In this document: positions 32,248 to 43,579 of the stretch, piece after piece | Numbering within the stretch: position 1 is the stretch's first letter | Layout of the letters: each line of letters begins with the position of its first letter | Origin: Lomentospora prolificans | Taxonomy: Eukaryota; Ascomycota; Sordariomycetes; Microascales; Microascaceae | Length of the DNA: 64,000 bases | Assembly (NCBI GenBank): GCA_029532625.1 | Contig: JARFXM010000005.1 | Coordinates: 2,170,001 to 2,234,000 of the forward strand | Direction: 5' to 3' | Position numbers and translations under genes: made by a program | Notes under the pieces: model-generated | What the model was told of the DNA's origin: nothing | Databases searched by the model: none | The model's input: only the letters and a program-made list of their open reading frames with translations

Positions 32248-32641
32248 CATGACGAATTCGTTCGGAAATAGCTTCGGGATAGCTTGATGAGATAATTTTA
32301 CGCGGTGTGGAATGCAGGGCAATGAACAAAATTCAACGCTTAATTTGAATAGTGCAAGTTAATGATAACACCTGAATCTTCTGTCATTGCAGCGATGCGC
32401 CGTAGTCCGAATCGTTCCATCTGGTAAGGCAAGCTTGTACAAATATTACTACAGTACTACTGCGGCAACTTCGCCATTATATTAATAGTAGAACACCATA
32501 CGGCTCTCTAGACGTAGTAATTCTATATTGAGCTAGAATCATGGCATATTTATATACGACCTACGCTATGAATCTCTTCGTATCTTCTCCTCCCTCAACA
32601 ACCAATAAATGCGTTGAGTATTAATCTCTCTTCAGGTCCTT
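32248..32641. other. Convergent 3' region
   Basis: Shared 3' flank of the DUF3445 and ammonium transporter genes. It is AT-rich and no gene is seen. Confidence 0.6.
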
Positions 32642-34345
32642 CTAATCCTGCTTGGGCTCTTCCACGGGCGTAACCACTCGAGTTACAGCTTGCGACTCTG
32701 GTCCAATCAAGCGTCCAGAGATCGTGCCCTGAGTCGGGCTTCCGAAGCCGTCACCCTCCCAATCCGAGAAATACTTCTGGTCGAGACCCTGGATCTCATC
32801 CTCTTCCCGAACCCGCAGGTGCAGGCCAGGAATTTTGTTAATGACAAAGAGCAACAAGCAGCTGATGAAGAAGCTCCACGCGGCGCACGTCAGAGCAGCG
32901 GCTAGCTGGTAGCCCACCTGCTTGAAGTTTTGCGCGTACCACCCTCCTTCGTTGGTGACCGTAACGCCATCGAGAGCGGGGACGAACGGGGCGGCGAAGA
33001 AACCGGTGAGGATGTCGCCAAAGACGCCGCCCATGCCGTGAATTGCGAATATATCGAGACCCTCATCAATGGAGATGATGTATTTGAATTTGTTGACGTA
33101 GAAGCAGCCAACTGCAGTGAGGCAGCCGATCAAAGTCGAGGTGTATATGGGGACTGATTGTTGTGGTTAGCATTAGAATGTGGAATAGTAGCGCTAACGG
33201 CATGTATCCTCCGACTCACCGAAACCCGCTGCAGGGGTAATCCCAACGAGGCCACAAATAATGCCGGAACAGAAGCCAATGATGCTACATTTCCTAGTGT
33301 GCGCACACTCGAGCAATACCCAAGCGACACCGCCACCGCTCGCAGAAAGGTTTGTATTCATCACGGCGTAAATGCTTCGAATGCTCAGATTGGCAGTACT
33401 GGCACCTGAAAAGTAGAGTTAGCTTCAATCCTTCCCATGATGGAGAGATGGGCACCTGATACCATTAAAGGCAAGCCATCCAAACCAGATAAAGATGGTT
33501 CCGATGCCGACCAAGAAGGGATTGTGAGGCTTGAAGTGGGGGAGCCTGGGGTGATGGCTCTCCTGGAAGGGATCCTTGCGCTTGCCGAGCATAAGCGACC
33601 AGGCGAGCGCCCCGAAGCCACTGGCGATATGGACCGGGCCGGAGCCTGCAAAGTCGAGGACGCCGAGCTTCGCGAGCCAGCCGGACGGGTTCCATTCCCA
33701 GTATGCCAAGCTAATATCAAGAATTGTCAGGTCTGCCCTATTGCCTCAGAGGTTGAGTGGCGACTCACAAGTAATATACAAAAGTCGTCCAGCAAAGAAT
33801 GAAAACGATGCTGGGCAACAACCTGCCACGCTCCAACATGGCGCCAGACAAGATCATGGCTGTGCAAGTTACAAAAGTAACACCAAAGGTTGCGTACAGA
33901 ATGTCCGGAATGTCTGAGTTCGCTAGGCTGGGGTACGCAAGCACATTGTACAATACGCCCTTGGAAAGGTCGCCTAGAATGGGGTTGGTCGTGTGCGCCT
34001 GGTACAGAGAGTACCCGTATAGCCAGAACTGAATAGCTACTGCGCATGCACAAAACAGAGACTGGAAGACCATCGTCAAGGCGGATTTCCGGCGATGCAT
34101 GCCGGCGTAAAGGAAGCCAATGGCAGGGGTAATCTGCCAGCAGAGCATAGTGGCCATTACCAAGAAACACAAATCACCCTGGCAAATAGAATCTCTTAGT
34201 TCGGGTTCGGTTGGCAATTTCAATAATTCTTCTTGCTACCTACCTTGTTGTATGGTGCGTTGATATTCTGCTCCAATGGATTGGCCCCCAGAGGCTGGGC
34301 ATTGTAGTCCGGCCATTCCTCGACGGGGGGCAGTGATTCGGCCAT
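32642..34345 (-). CDS. Ammonium transporter (Mep/Amt family)
   Basis: Five exons (34345-34244, 34178-33769, 33710-33463, 33405-33220, 33153-32642) sum to 485 codons plus stop; introns are 57-66 bp. Family hallmarks are GDLCFLVMATMLCW in helix 1, the signature DFAGSGPVHIASG with the first pore histidine at about residue 198, and FAIHGMGGVFGDILTGFF with the second at about 354. The twin-His motif needed for ammonium conduction is thus intact. Eleven membrane helices are expected, with a C-terminal cytosolic tail of about 65 residues holding the conserved GLD..YF..EGD region that gates the trimer. It imports ammonium at the plasma membrane and may act as a nitrogen sensor. The upstream region carries multiple HGATAR sites, consistent with AreA/NIT2 derepression under nitrogen limitation. 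Confidence 0.96.
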
Positions 34346-36870
34346 CCTTACTCTAAAGACAAGCAATCAGAAGAGTATGGTCTGGGAGCAAGAATCGACT
34401 TTATTCTTTGTTGACGCGAGCAGTATTATGTCTGAATTGCCTGGGCCCTGAATGGGGACAAGAGCCAGAATACGACGGCTCCAGGCCATTATATGTCCCG
34501 GCCACATGCTCATGGCGATCCGTATCAGATAGGATAATACTGGCTGCAGTGGGCTATACCATATGATTCGCGCCCTGAAAAATGATCCAGCTGAGCTTAT
34601 CTGTAGTGCACCTAAGCCCAAAGATGCTGGGGTTGGCGAAACCGTTGTCTTGGCAAATGCGTATAATATCGATAGGAGTTGGTGATAAGCGTTCGTCGTG
34701 ATGAGGAGACTGACGGCATTACAACGCTACACGTACTTGGTGCCAATCGAATTGGCGGAGTGGGCAGAGTACGGGCATGCTAAAGGGCCTGTTGCGAGGA
34801 CCTATTGATAGAGAAGTACAACCAAGTACCTCGTCTCCGTTTCTGCTGCGTCGTCGGTCGAGATAAGACGTCAGGTCCAGTTTGATAAAGATCTCCGCAC
34901 GTTCACTGGCTGGATCTGGTAGCAATCATTTCCCGAAGTGGTATTTTGGCCCGGCCCTAAGCAAATTACTGGCTCTCTACACCGAAAGAGCTAGTGTTAT
35001 TGGCGCGCCCTTCGAAAACTAGGACTGTATAATCGATTCCGATCCTGAACCTTGGCTCGATTTCGCGGGGTTGCTGAACGCGCAGCCCACAAGACGGGTT
35101 AGGACGCACCAAGATAACGCTCACCCTGGGGAACGACATAGCGGACTTTCCCGAAGATCGATAGCCGCTGAGCCCAGTTTACCCTGGCCAGGTGCACACG
35201 TCGAGTTGAATTATGCTAATAGTTAGCGCAAGATAATATAACGTCCGCAGGAATAGATCCGCTCCAGAGCGGGTCAGTGTTCATTGACCACGTCTCTTCG
35301 ATTCGTTACCCTATACCACTTCCATCATAGATGGTTTAGGATTATTAGCGTCTAACCTCATGTCAATTGGAGCATTGCGATTATTCTCTAGTCCTAAATA
35401 TCGCTTCAACCGGCATGTTCATATGTAACTTTACTACACAGTCTAAAGCGCAACTGTGTTTGGGAAGACGAAGATCTCACTCCATAACACACCCACGTTT
35501 GCGTACCATCGGGTCTATCCTCAAGGGACTCGGCAGATGCCAGCAGAGGTATCCATTTGCGGTGTTGTTAAGGCTCCTTCTCTACGCCTATAGTCGTGGG
35601 CCGCAATGTGTTTCCCCCATGACCGCAAAACATTTCCATCAAAGCTATCTCTACCTTGAAATGCGGTGGTATTACGTCTAGCTGCAGTAAGGTTAAGAAC
35701 CTTACGAATTGCACAAATCTGGGTTTTCTGAAATGGGGTTGAATGCATAAACCAGAAGATGCGAAGCAAATATCACAATTCAAAATTGACAAGGCGGCGC
35801 CAAGCCCGAATATCCATGCAAGTGACGTCCTGCGAAACCAATGAAGCCCCCGAAGGATGCTGTAGCAAGCGACCAACGGCAGCAAAACACCACTGTCGAA
35901 TTCCGTGTTCTGCGCTGCACATGATGACATGCGCCGTTCGTTAATTGGCAATATTGAATACAGAAATCACATCGCAGGGTGTCGCGCAGCATCTCCATTT
36001 TCGGCGATGGGTATATATCGGCATCGGCTCCAAAGCTCAGGACTCTCGTTTCGTCTCTCATCTCGTCTGGGCGCCAAAGGTTTCGTAGGAAAATCCTTCT
36101 GATACCCTACTGTCACCGATACAAAGCGACCATTCCCATGGCCCACAATACCTCGAATCCACCTGCCACTGGTGGGACACGGGCGGAAACCATCGTCGCG
36201 GTAGGTTTTCATCTTCTGCCAGCGGTGCCCAACGCCCGACTCAACTTAGTACGATGCGCGATTTAGGACCCCGAGTTTGGACGACATGATTGGAACGCGG
36301 ATTCGCTTGGAGGGCAAGTATGCCCTGAACGCTTGAAGGAGTGGATGGCTAATGACTTGACACGTGGAGTCGAACTGGGTTCCACGGCGTTCTTGACCAG
36401 TAGTATTCGCGACTTTCGAAGCATCCCGTATCTTTGGAAACTCAAAAATTACAGAATATTGGTAGACCTCTGCTACTATTACTCCCAGCGGAAGTTTAGA
36501 CATTGCCTAACGGTGAGCTTACTGTAGGGGTCCAAACAATGAGCAACAAAGTCAAGCTCCAGATATAACGTAGGTTTCAGGCCATGCGATATTTCTCGCT
36601 CTTTTGCAGACGCACATACATGGTAACGCCGGACACAACACTACCAGACACCACTATTTACTTCTTTACCACGATAACAAGCTTTTTAAGGCTTAGATTG
36701 GCGATAACCCCCAGGTTTGGTCTTCCCATCTAGGTATTATCCGTTGCGCTGTGGGGAGGTAGTAACACTAGAGCCTTAGGTGATCCCAGACGTGGGCACC
36801 GGGACAGGTACATGGACAATGTGAGGCGAAACGAAATAGCCTGCGCCGGCAAACAAGTACTTTCAGTGCC
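34346..36870. other. Ammonium transporter promoter and gene-free region
   Basis: The first ~520 bp form the transporter promoter with GATA sites, annotated separately. From about 34.9 to 36.9 kb I see only short frames with no recognisable features on either strand. Confidence 0.45.
34527..34866. promoter_or_regulatory. GATA-factor site cluster upstream of the ammonium transporter
   Basis: HGATAR sites are at 34527-34532, 34597-34602 (reverse), 34670-34675, 34683-34688, 34806-34811 and 34861-34866, plus a GGATAA core at 34532-34537. This is a typical arrangement for AreA/NIT2 targets. Confidence 0.55.
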
Positions 36871-37512
36871 CGCAGAGATTTTGCAGACCGGTACTCGGAG
36901 ACTCTAGTTATCGGCACAGATGTTTCCCTAATGCAGCCCCCGCTGGGTCCATCCAAACTGCGAGTTCCACGTGGACAACGCCCAACTCGACTGGACGTGG
37001 CCTGTCAATCACTTCGACTACATTCACGTGCGTGATCTTCACGGCAGTATCGGCAACTGGTCCTCCTTCTACATCGGATCTATCGCCATCTTAAGCCGAG
37101 CGGTTGGTTCGAGGCAAGAGTTTGATATCCGCACGCACACGGACGTCCCGGAAATCGTCAACGACATCCGACCACGTCTTCAACCGCTGGAACAGAATAT
37201 TCCTAGAGGCCGGTGAGAGGCTGTCTAAGACGTTGAAAGACTGGCATGGGCTCCACCATGAAGGACCCTATGGTCGACGCCGGCTTCAACTACACCGAGC
37301 ACAAGTTCCGACCGCCGACGGGCGCCTGGTGCCGCGACCGGAAACTGAGAGAGGTTGGCCAGTTTGTTATATCGTTTGTGGACCAATCTCTCGAGGGCTT
37401 CGCTCTGTATCTCCAGACGCAAGTTATGCGCTGGAACCTTGAGGAGTGCCGGGTTCTGATTTCGCAAATAAGGGCGGCTCTCAGAGACAAGAGGTCGCAC
37501 CACATACTTTGA
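36870..37512 (+). pseudogene. LaeA-like SAM-dependent methyltransferase pseudogene, 5' truncated and frameshifted
   Basis: The C-terminal two thirds of a LaeA/UMTA-type methyltransferase can be read across all three plus frames. In order they give VIGTDVS (motif I end), WVHPNCEFHV and DWTWPVNHFDYIHVRDLHGS (36971 onwards), YRHLKPSGWFE, QEFDIR, FNRWNRIFLEAGERL (about 37170-37220), and DAGFNYTEHKFRPPTG through DQSLEGFALYLQTQVM to a natural stop at 37512. At least four or five single-base shifts separate these blocks, and introns cannot account for them. The glycine-rich SAM loop and everything upstream are missing. The codons between indels still look coding, so inactivation seems fairly recent. 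An intact relative would methylate a secondary metabolite or regulate one. Confidence 0.72.
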
Positions 37513-37848
37513 AGTGTTAAGTTTCCCTCTCGTCTTCGGGTCCATTTTAGTTTTGCTACTCATCTTCCTTACGGCCGCGGTGCTGACTGAGTCTAGAACA
37601 TTGGTGTATAGAAAAAAGTCTCCTGTCTAATAACGCACTGAAGTGGTTCGAGTTGCAATACCTCAAATCACGATGTTACTTCAGAAAGACCGGGTTAGAA
37701 TTCTCTTAGTTTACGCTCTAAAGATTCATTCAGCATTAATTAGAGATTAAATAAAAAAAAGAAATAACAGAGCAAAAGCAATCCCAAGTCTATATGCACC
37801 GCCTATTAGTTTATACCTTTATACCGTAATAATATTCTTCCTCCTCGC

Positions 37849-38562
37849 TTAGCAAGTGTAAGTGACGTAGAGACCGTTGTCCTGATCCTGGCCAAGGTAG
37901 AGCTTGGTGTTGCCCTTGGCGTCCCTGAGGTGGAGCTTGAAGTACATGTTCTCGGCGCAGTCCACGTTACCGGCAGTATGGGCCGTGGCACCCTCCACGC
38001 TATCCCAGTTGGTAAAGTCAACACCACCGAGGTCCGTACCGGCCTCGGCGAATTCCTTGATGGAGTTGTAGGACACGTCCTCACCCTCGGCGGGGAATCC
38101 AGACAGCCGCGTCACCCCAGCCAAGCCGCTTTGGCCGTTAATGACAAAAGCGCGCTCAATCCTTTCGCCTTGCCTCCAGTTGAAGGAGCAACTCTTTGCT
38201 GAGGAGGGAATGCCGGTGAAGGCGACGACTTGCTCGATCTGAGACTTGTCGCTGTAGGTTTCAAGATGAACACCTGTCACGGCGTCCTTGGCGAGGTCGG
38301 CATGCTCGGGAAAGATGTTGTAGAGGGCCTTGGGCAGCACCTCGGCGACGGCGGATCCCTCGGGGCACTGGCCCTGGGTGGGATCCGGAGCGGCGACGCA
38401 AGGGTCCTTGGCGTAGCAGCCGTCGTATTCTCCGCACTGGAAGTAGCTGGTGCCTGGGTTGCAGTCCGTGTCGTGTTGTCGCGCAACGTTGGTAGCAGGC
38501 ATAGCAGTCGCCACAGCCATGAGACAGGCGAAAGAGGTGAGAGCGGTGCTGAAGGAAGGCAT
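37849..38562 (-). CDS. Small secreted Cys-rich protein, unknown function
   Basis: Single exon of 237 residues. The signal peptide (LTSFACLMAVATA) is cleaved near residue 20. Next comes a short pro-like segment and a Cys-rich motif FQCGEYDGCYAKDPC, a variant of the GCCSxDPC pattern found at the start of many fungal extracellular proteins. The rest is a globular region with a single central Cys (KSCSFNW), a Cys near VDC and one at the C-terminal end. No GPI tail is present. I recognise no enzymatic motif. It is possibly a wall protein or effector. A TATA-like TATAAAG lies on the minus strand at 38762-38768, about 200 bp upstream. Confidence 0.85.
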   Translation of the reverse strand: MPSFSTALTSFACLMAVATAMPATNVARQHDTDCNPGTSYFQCGEYDGCYAKDPCVAAPDPTQGQCPEGSAVAEVLPKALYNIFPEHADLAKDAVTGVHLETYSDKSQIEQVVAFTGIPSSAKSCSFNWRQGERIERAFVINGQSGLAGVTRLSGFPAEGEDVSYNSIKEFAEAGTDLGGVDFTNWDSVEGATAHTAGNVDCAENMYFKLHLRDAKGNTKLYLGQDQDNGLYVTYTC

Positions 38563-39882
38563 CTTGATTGTTTGTATATGAATCGTACTTTTAGGCGGAG
38601 TTTCGGGAGTATTGGTTGTGGGAAGATGATGATGTTGTAGGAAATGACGAACAAAATTATTAGCCGATTCAGATTGTAGGATTGTGGGATTGAGGGAATT
38701 GTATCAAGTTGATCAGATTTGATGATGATTGATGCGACAATTAGGCAGCGAGTCTGACTTGCTTTATACACTTGGTCCCGATCTCCAACCTCGGACCATC
38801 TGTTCACAAAAGATAGGGCCAACAGTAAGGTAACGTCAGAGCCTCGTTTGGGGCTGTCGTTGGTAGCATCATGGCCTGGCTGGCGGAAAAGAAAGGGCCC
38901 GCTAAGACGATCGCCAGCCTTCACATATGTGGAATCCTTTCTGCTGAGCCCCGTCATCCATATCTTGGCATCTTAACCTTGGATCGATAAGATCGGCGAA
39001 TCAGGCGAGGGGGAAAAGACTCTATGAGCCGAAATTGGGGTTAGAGGCAGTGCAGAACGACAACAAACAGTGCGGGGAATCGTGTCTAAGAATAGCCAGC
39101 GGCCACGATAGCCACATTGGACCGCGGCCTGGATGGAGGCTTGTCCCATCAGCCGGCGCTAATACTATGCCCAGCCAGCAAATCCCTCTTACTGGATTGC
39201 GCTGGCAGGCCTGGTTGAACTGGCAGATTTCGGCCCTGTTGGAAAGCCATTCTGGTTCCAACACGAGCGCCAATGCTGAGGGGCGAAGGTACGTCCATCC
39301 TTCCACAGGAATACCGCTTCGCTTGACACGTCTCTCTTTGATCACCGCCGCAATATTGTGTCTCTGATTATTGCGGCCCTGGATGTAGATCCCTACTTGA
39401 TATATTTCTTAGCACTGCGTGTCCGCCGGTAGGGGCGGGGTCAAGACCGGATTTGGGGCCTTTGAAGCAATCAAACCAACTGAAAGCAGGTAGGACAATG
39501 TAAATCCCACTGCCGATTGTTATGGGTGATTTTTTTTTTTTAAACTTTTTTTCTTTCTTTTCTTTTTTTCTTTCTTTTTTCTTTCTTTTTTTTTCTTTTG
39601 GCAGAGCCCCCCTTCTAAGCAGTAAGCTGTCAAAAAATCAATGACGTTCACGTTCAAAAGTTCGGTGAAGATGGTAATAGAATTCAGCGAGCGCCAGGCT
39701 AGTCGCCGACTCAAGTCGCCGACATGGGTGAAAATTGGCCCTGAATAGACCCATCGGCTATATGATCGGTCGACCCTTTGTGTCATCACAAAAGCAGAAG
39801 GACAAGCCTAAACATAGCAAACTATCTTGTAGTCCTAAATTCCAACACCACACCGTTCATCACGTAGAATACCGCCCCGGCC
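38563..39882. other. Divergent intergenic region with long pyrimidine tract
   Basis: This separates the secreted protein and acyl-CoA dehydrogenase starts. No gene is supported. A T/C-only tract of about 70 nt at 39531-39599 is the main feature. Confidence 0.5.
39531..39599. repeat. Pyrimidine (T/C) tract
   Basis: Long polypyrimidine run broken only by one AAA, about 290 bp upstream of the acyl-CoA dehydrogenase. Confidence 0.7.
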
Positions 39883-41229
39883 ATGGTCGTGTCTCATCAT
39901 TTCCTAAAGTGTGCGATACGGCCATCCGGGCATGTGGTCGCATGGTCGCGACTCCGAATGCGCCATGCGCCCCTCAAACGCACGTTCGCCCGCTCCTCCG
40001 CCAACCGCATCATGGAAATGACCAACTTCACCGAGACCCAATTAACCGTGCGTGAAGCTGTCAGCCAAGTCTGTTCCAATTTCCCCAACACCTACTGGCA
40101 GGAGAAGGACCAGACCGAGTCCGACCCTAAAGAATTCCACGCTGCCCTGGCCCAGGATGGCTGGCTTGGAATAGCTCTCCCGGAGTCGTTGGGTGGTTCG
40201 GGCCTCGGCATATCCGAGGCCACCATGATGATGCAAGCCATCACGGAGAGCGGTGCTGGGATGGCAGGCGCTCAAGCGATACATGCCAATGTTTACGCGA
40301 CCCAGCCACTCGCCAAGTTTGGCGCTGAGGACCAATTGGAGGGTACGATTCCCAATATAATATCCGGAAAATGGCGGGTGTGCTTCGGAGTCACGGAGCC
40401 GAATGCCGGGCTAAACACTCTTCAGCTATCGACCACAGCCACCAAGCATTCGGATGGTTCATACCGGGTCACCGGACAGAAAATCTGGATAACCTGCGCA
40501 CAGGTCGCCTCGAAGATGATACTCTTGGCAAGGACAACGCCGTTAGACCAAGTCAAGAAGCCGAGCGAAGGCCTGTCTCTGTTCTGCATCGATCTTGATC
40601 GCCATCACCCCGGCCTCAAAATGCAGAAGATTCGGAAGCTAGGTGGAAGAGCCGTGGACGCGAACGAAGTCTTCTTCGACAACTACCCCATCCCTGCCGA
40701 CAGCCTGATCGGCAAGGAAGGCCAAGGATTCAAGATTATTCTGCACGGTATGAACGCCGAGAGGTGTCTCCTGGCCGGTGAGGCCCTCGGCCTAGGCTAC
40801 GCCGCGTTAACAAAAGCTGCTCAATATGCGCGGGAGCGCGTCGTATTCAACAGGCCCATCGGTCAAAACCAAGGCATTGCACACCCGTTGGCCGACGCCT
40901 ACATGAAGCTAGAGAGTGCAAAGCTCTCCACATACCATGCCGCCCGGCTCTATGACCTAAGCAGCAAAGCCGACAAGGGGAGGGACCCGCTCGTTTCACA
41001 AGAGTCGGTCGGTGTGGCATGCAATAGCGCCAAATACATGGCCGCTGAAGCTGCGTTCCAAGCGTGCGAGAGGGCCATCCTTACGCACGGCGGAATGGGC
41101 TATGCTGCGGAGTACGATGTAGAGAGGTGGTTCAGGGAATGTCTTGTCCCGCGGATTGCGCCGGTAAGCCGCGAGATGATTCTGAATTATATTGGGGAGA
41201 AAGTTTTACGACTTCCCAGGAGTTATTAG
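39883..41229 (+). CDS. Acyl-CoA dehydrogenase, probably mitochondrial
   Basis: Intronless, 448 residues. The first ~43 residues are Arg/His/Ser-rich without acidic residues, as in a mitochondrial presequence; Met44/Met46 could be alternative starts that lack it. FAD- and substrate-binding signatures are present: FGVTEPNAG (168-176), ITCAQVA, GMNAERCLLAGEALG (289-303) and GGMGYAAEYDVERWFRE (403-419). At the position of the catalytic Glu of medium-chain dehydrogenases (the EGT motif) this protein reads IAPVSRE. Glu293 in NAER aligns with the catalytic base of isovaleryl-CoA dehydrogenase. It should catalyse alpha,beta-dehydrogenation of an acyl-CoA, perhaps branched or aryl-substituted. An SDR relic follows downstream on the other strand. 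Confidence 0.93.
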   Translation: MVVSHHFLKCAIRPSGHVVAWSRLRMRHAPLKRTFARSSANRIMEMTNFTETQLTVREAVSQVCSNFPNTYWQEKDQTESDPKEFHAALAQDGWLGIALPESLGGSGLGISEATMMMQAITESGAGMAGAQAIHANVYATQPLAKFGAEDQLEGTIPNIISGKWRVCFGVTEPNAGLNTLQLSTTATKHSDGSYRVTGQKIWITCAQVASKMILLARTTPLDQVKKPSEGLSLFCIDLDRHHPGLKMQKIRKLGGRAVDANEVFFDNYPIPADSLIGKEGQGFKIILHGMNAERCLLAGEALGLGYAALTKAAQYARERVVFNRPIGQNQGIAHPLADAYMKLESAKLSTYHAARLYDLSSKADKGRDPLVSQESVGVACNSAKYMAAEAAFQACERAILTHGGMGYAAEYDVERWFRECLVPRIAPVSREMILNYIGEKVLRLPRSY

Positions 41230-41429
41230 GCAGTATATTTTGTCGAGAGATGCGAGGTGAAACGCTATATATTATACAGCCATAACAAGGCGAGTGCTGC
41301 ATGGAAATTCCATTCCTTCTGTCAGGCGCTGCCAAAAGGAGTGGTGTGGGGGTGACAAGAGGAGTGACTAGCGAGGTTTGAATTCATCTAATTATCCCGA
41401 CATCATAAAGGGAAACGTAGTGATGAGCG

Positions 41430-42345
41430 GGAGGTGTTGGTTTTTGCGTAGCACACAGCCTTTGCGAGCTGATCTCGAAGAGCCTCCTAGGCCCAGCTTG
41501 GGAAGCCACGAATCCCCGAAAGCGGCGAGCCAAACTCGGGCATGAACAGATGCCCACCGCGACAGCTAAAAATTTATTGCCGAATCGGCGCCGCCACATC
41601 CTCTGGCAACAGCATCTTCCCCGTGGGCCCTCTCGATACTTTCCGCATGTTTGGGTGTCATGTTGGGGTGAACTCACATGGGATGTACGGCCGTCGTCAC
41701 CACCCCGGGCGCCTTGAAAAGGTGCTTGATCTCAGATCGGAGCCCCTTGTCAAAGGCGAGGGCGCCCGCCTTTAGGGAACAGACCCGGGAATGTCGCATC
41801 CGAAGCCATGCTGGCTACGGTGGCGATGTGGCCCTTGTTTGCTTCCACCATGCCCGGTAGGAACTCCCGAGTCATCCACCAGAGTGAGAGGAGATCAAGA
41901 TGGACAATTTTGCGCAGCTCATCGGGCGATGATTTCAAGATGGAATCGCGGAAAGAAACCCAGGCATTGGTATTAAGAATCGATGGGTGGCCGAGAGTGG
42001 CGCGAATACCCTCCGCTGCTGCCTTGATTGCACCAGGAGAGGCGTTGTCACACTTCCTGTGGCGGACAGATAAGGCTTTTAGGTCTTGGGGAAAGTCCGC
42101 GACATCGAGGATGGCTAATTACCTTGGCCACCCCTTTCCACGAGGCCGGAGGACCACCGGCTGTCAATTCCCTTGCAACCGCCCGTGACAACGGCTATTT
42201 CCCTACTCCATTCCCAGCCGGATTAACCCGTGATGCGCCAGTTATTAAGTGCGTAGATGTTGGGTACCTTGTTGAGCGCCATCGCGACGCCGAGTCCCAG
42301 GAAGATAGCCAAAGGCCTGCAGAGATCGAGCAGAACTTTCCAACT
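41430..42345 (-). pseudogene. Decayed short-chain dehydrogenase/reductase
   Basis: The minus strand carries the full order of a fungal SDR related to retinol or 17-beta-hydroxysteroid dehydrogenases, but broken. The blocks are LAIFLGLGVAMALNK and ALNNWRITG then a stop; REIAVVTGGCKGI (cofactor loop); LVERG; IRATLGHP; and an in-frame run from SFRDSILKSSPDELRKIVHL through WWMTREFLPGMVEANKGHI and TVASMASDATF (41938-41750). After a shift come GALAFDKGLRSEIKHLF and TTAVHPM with a GTGAGT donor, and finally FGSPLSGIRGFPSWA followed by TAG and EALRDQL. The usual NNAG motif is degraded to NTNAW, and the YxxxK catalytic site is lost at a frameshift. It is therefore non-functional. It lies beside the acyl-CoA dehydrogenase. 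Confidence 0.75.
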
Positions 42346-43462
42346 TGAGGAGTATAATAGTCAAAGGTTCGAGCAAGTGAGGAAATAGCTCCGTGGAAGC
42401 AAAGTTCATGAACGCCTAAGCGCTGAGACGGAGAGGACGGGTTCCAGCGCGGTCGCGCCGAATGCTTTGAACGATGCCGTTTTAACGTTGTGAGGCCGGT
42501 CCCAATACAGTGGGGCCGGTCGGGCATCTGCTGTGCTGAAGAAGATGCGCTATTAGTATTCTACCACACTGAAATGATTTTGAATAGTCTCCTAGAAACA
42601 AATCCCCGCTGTTACCGGCCAGTTGAGCTGGAATTCTGTGTCAGGGGGTCGTTGTGAGCTTGAGGCGCCAAGGAGACTGAAAAAAAACTAGGCCACGATC
42701 AATACCACGAGTAATTATCAAGTCTTATTGACTGGCCAACACGACACGTCGCCGCAAAATAACTCCAAAGCATGCTTCCTTTTATAGATGCGAGCACAAA
42801 AACGGTTTAGGCGCTGAGACGAGTCCAACCTGCACGACTTTTCTTTCTGAATAGTTTTTTCGATAAAGTTAATGTTAATGGATAACTAATCATCCAACTC
42901 CCTTTACCATTACCAGGACAAAGAATCGAATGAATCGCCCCTTCGTTATTGCTACCCCTGCGTGCTGTGAGGGTCGTCGAGTTCCATATAGCTGGTCGCA
43001 GCTGGTCGGCTGGCGGGAGACTTCGCCTGGTGGGGGGTGGTACCGTAGGGCCACGTCATGCCATCTGGGCCGAGAAACCTGATAAAAGTCTTGGAGAGGT
43101 AGATGAGCGGATCGCGCCCTAGCAACGATAACATCTGGGTGACACTAGAAAAATTTGGTTGCTGCGATAGAAGGCGGGAAGAACGTCATCTCCTCCTCAG
43201 ACGACTCCGGGGCTCCAATTAGTAGTAACAAGACCGTTTCACAGTACAAGAGTGGCTTGGATGTGACTCCTGTAATGCTTTGCAACAATGTGTGCTTCTG
43301 GCGCTACGTGGCAATAACTTGGTCAATATGGACCTTCTCGTCTGAGACTCTCCTGATTGAACCTTAGTATCCTTAGAGGGCTAGGTAATATTACCGTGTT
43401 TCCGCAACTGGGCCAAATTTCACCCAGTTTCCTAGATACCGCTTGTGTCGAACCTAAGAGGG

Positions 43463-43579
43463 CTAGATGATTCCATAGAAGGCAATATCAGGGAGTTTCC
43501 CACGCTGTAGGCCGTACAAGCTGACAGTACCCTTCTCCGATCCGCAATAATACAGCCCGCCTTGGGAAGAAGTAGCCAT
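43463..43579 (-). pseudogene. Possible WD40-repeat relic
   Basis: One minus-strand frame reads SSQGGLYYCGSEKGTVSLYG followed by LQRGKL. This matches the blade pattern of WD40 repeats in fungal NACHT-WD40 receptors. It ends at stops 38 codons on. With only one blade visible, the call is tentative. Confidence 0.3.

Noticed and set aside
41587..41596. TCGGCGCCGC near-match to the palindrome
   Set aside because: Lies inside the decayed SDR coding sequence and is not a perfect copy; similar chance matches occur in GC-rich coding regions (for example within the tannase gene).
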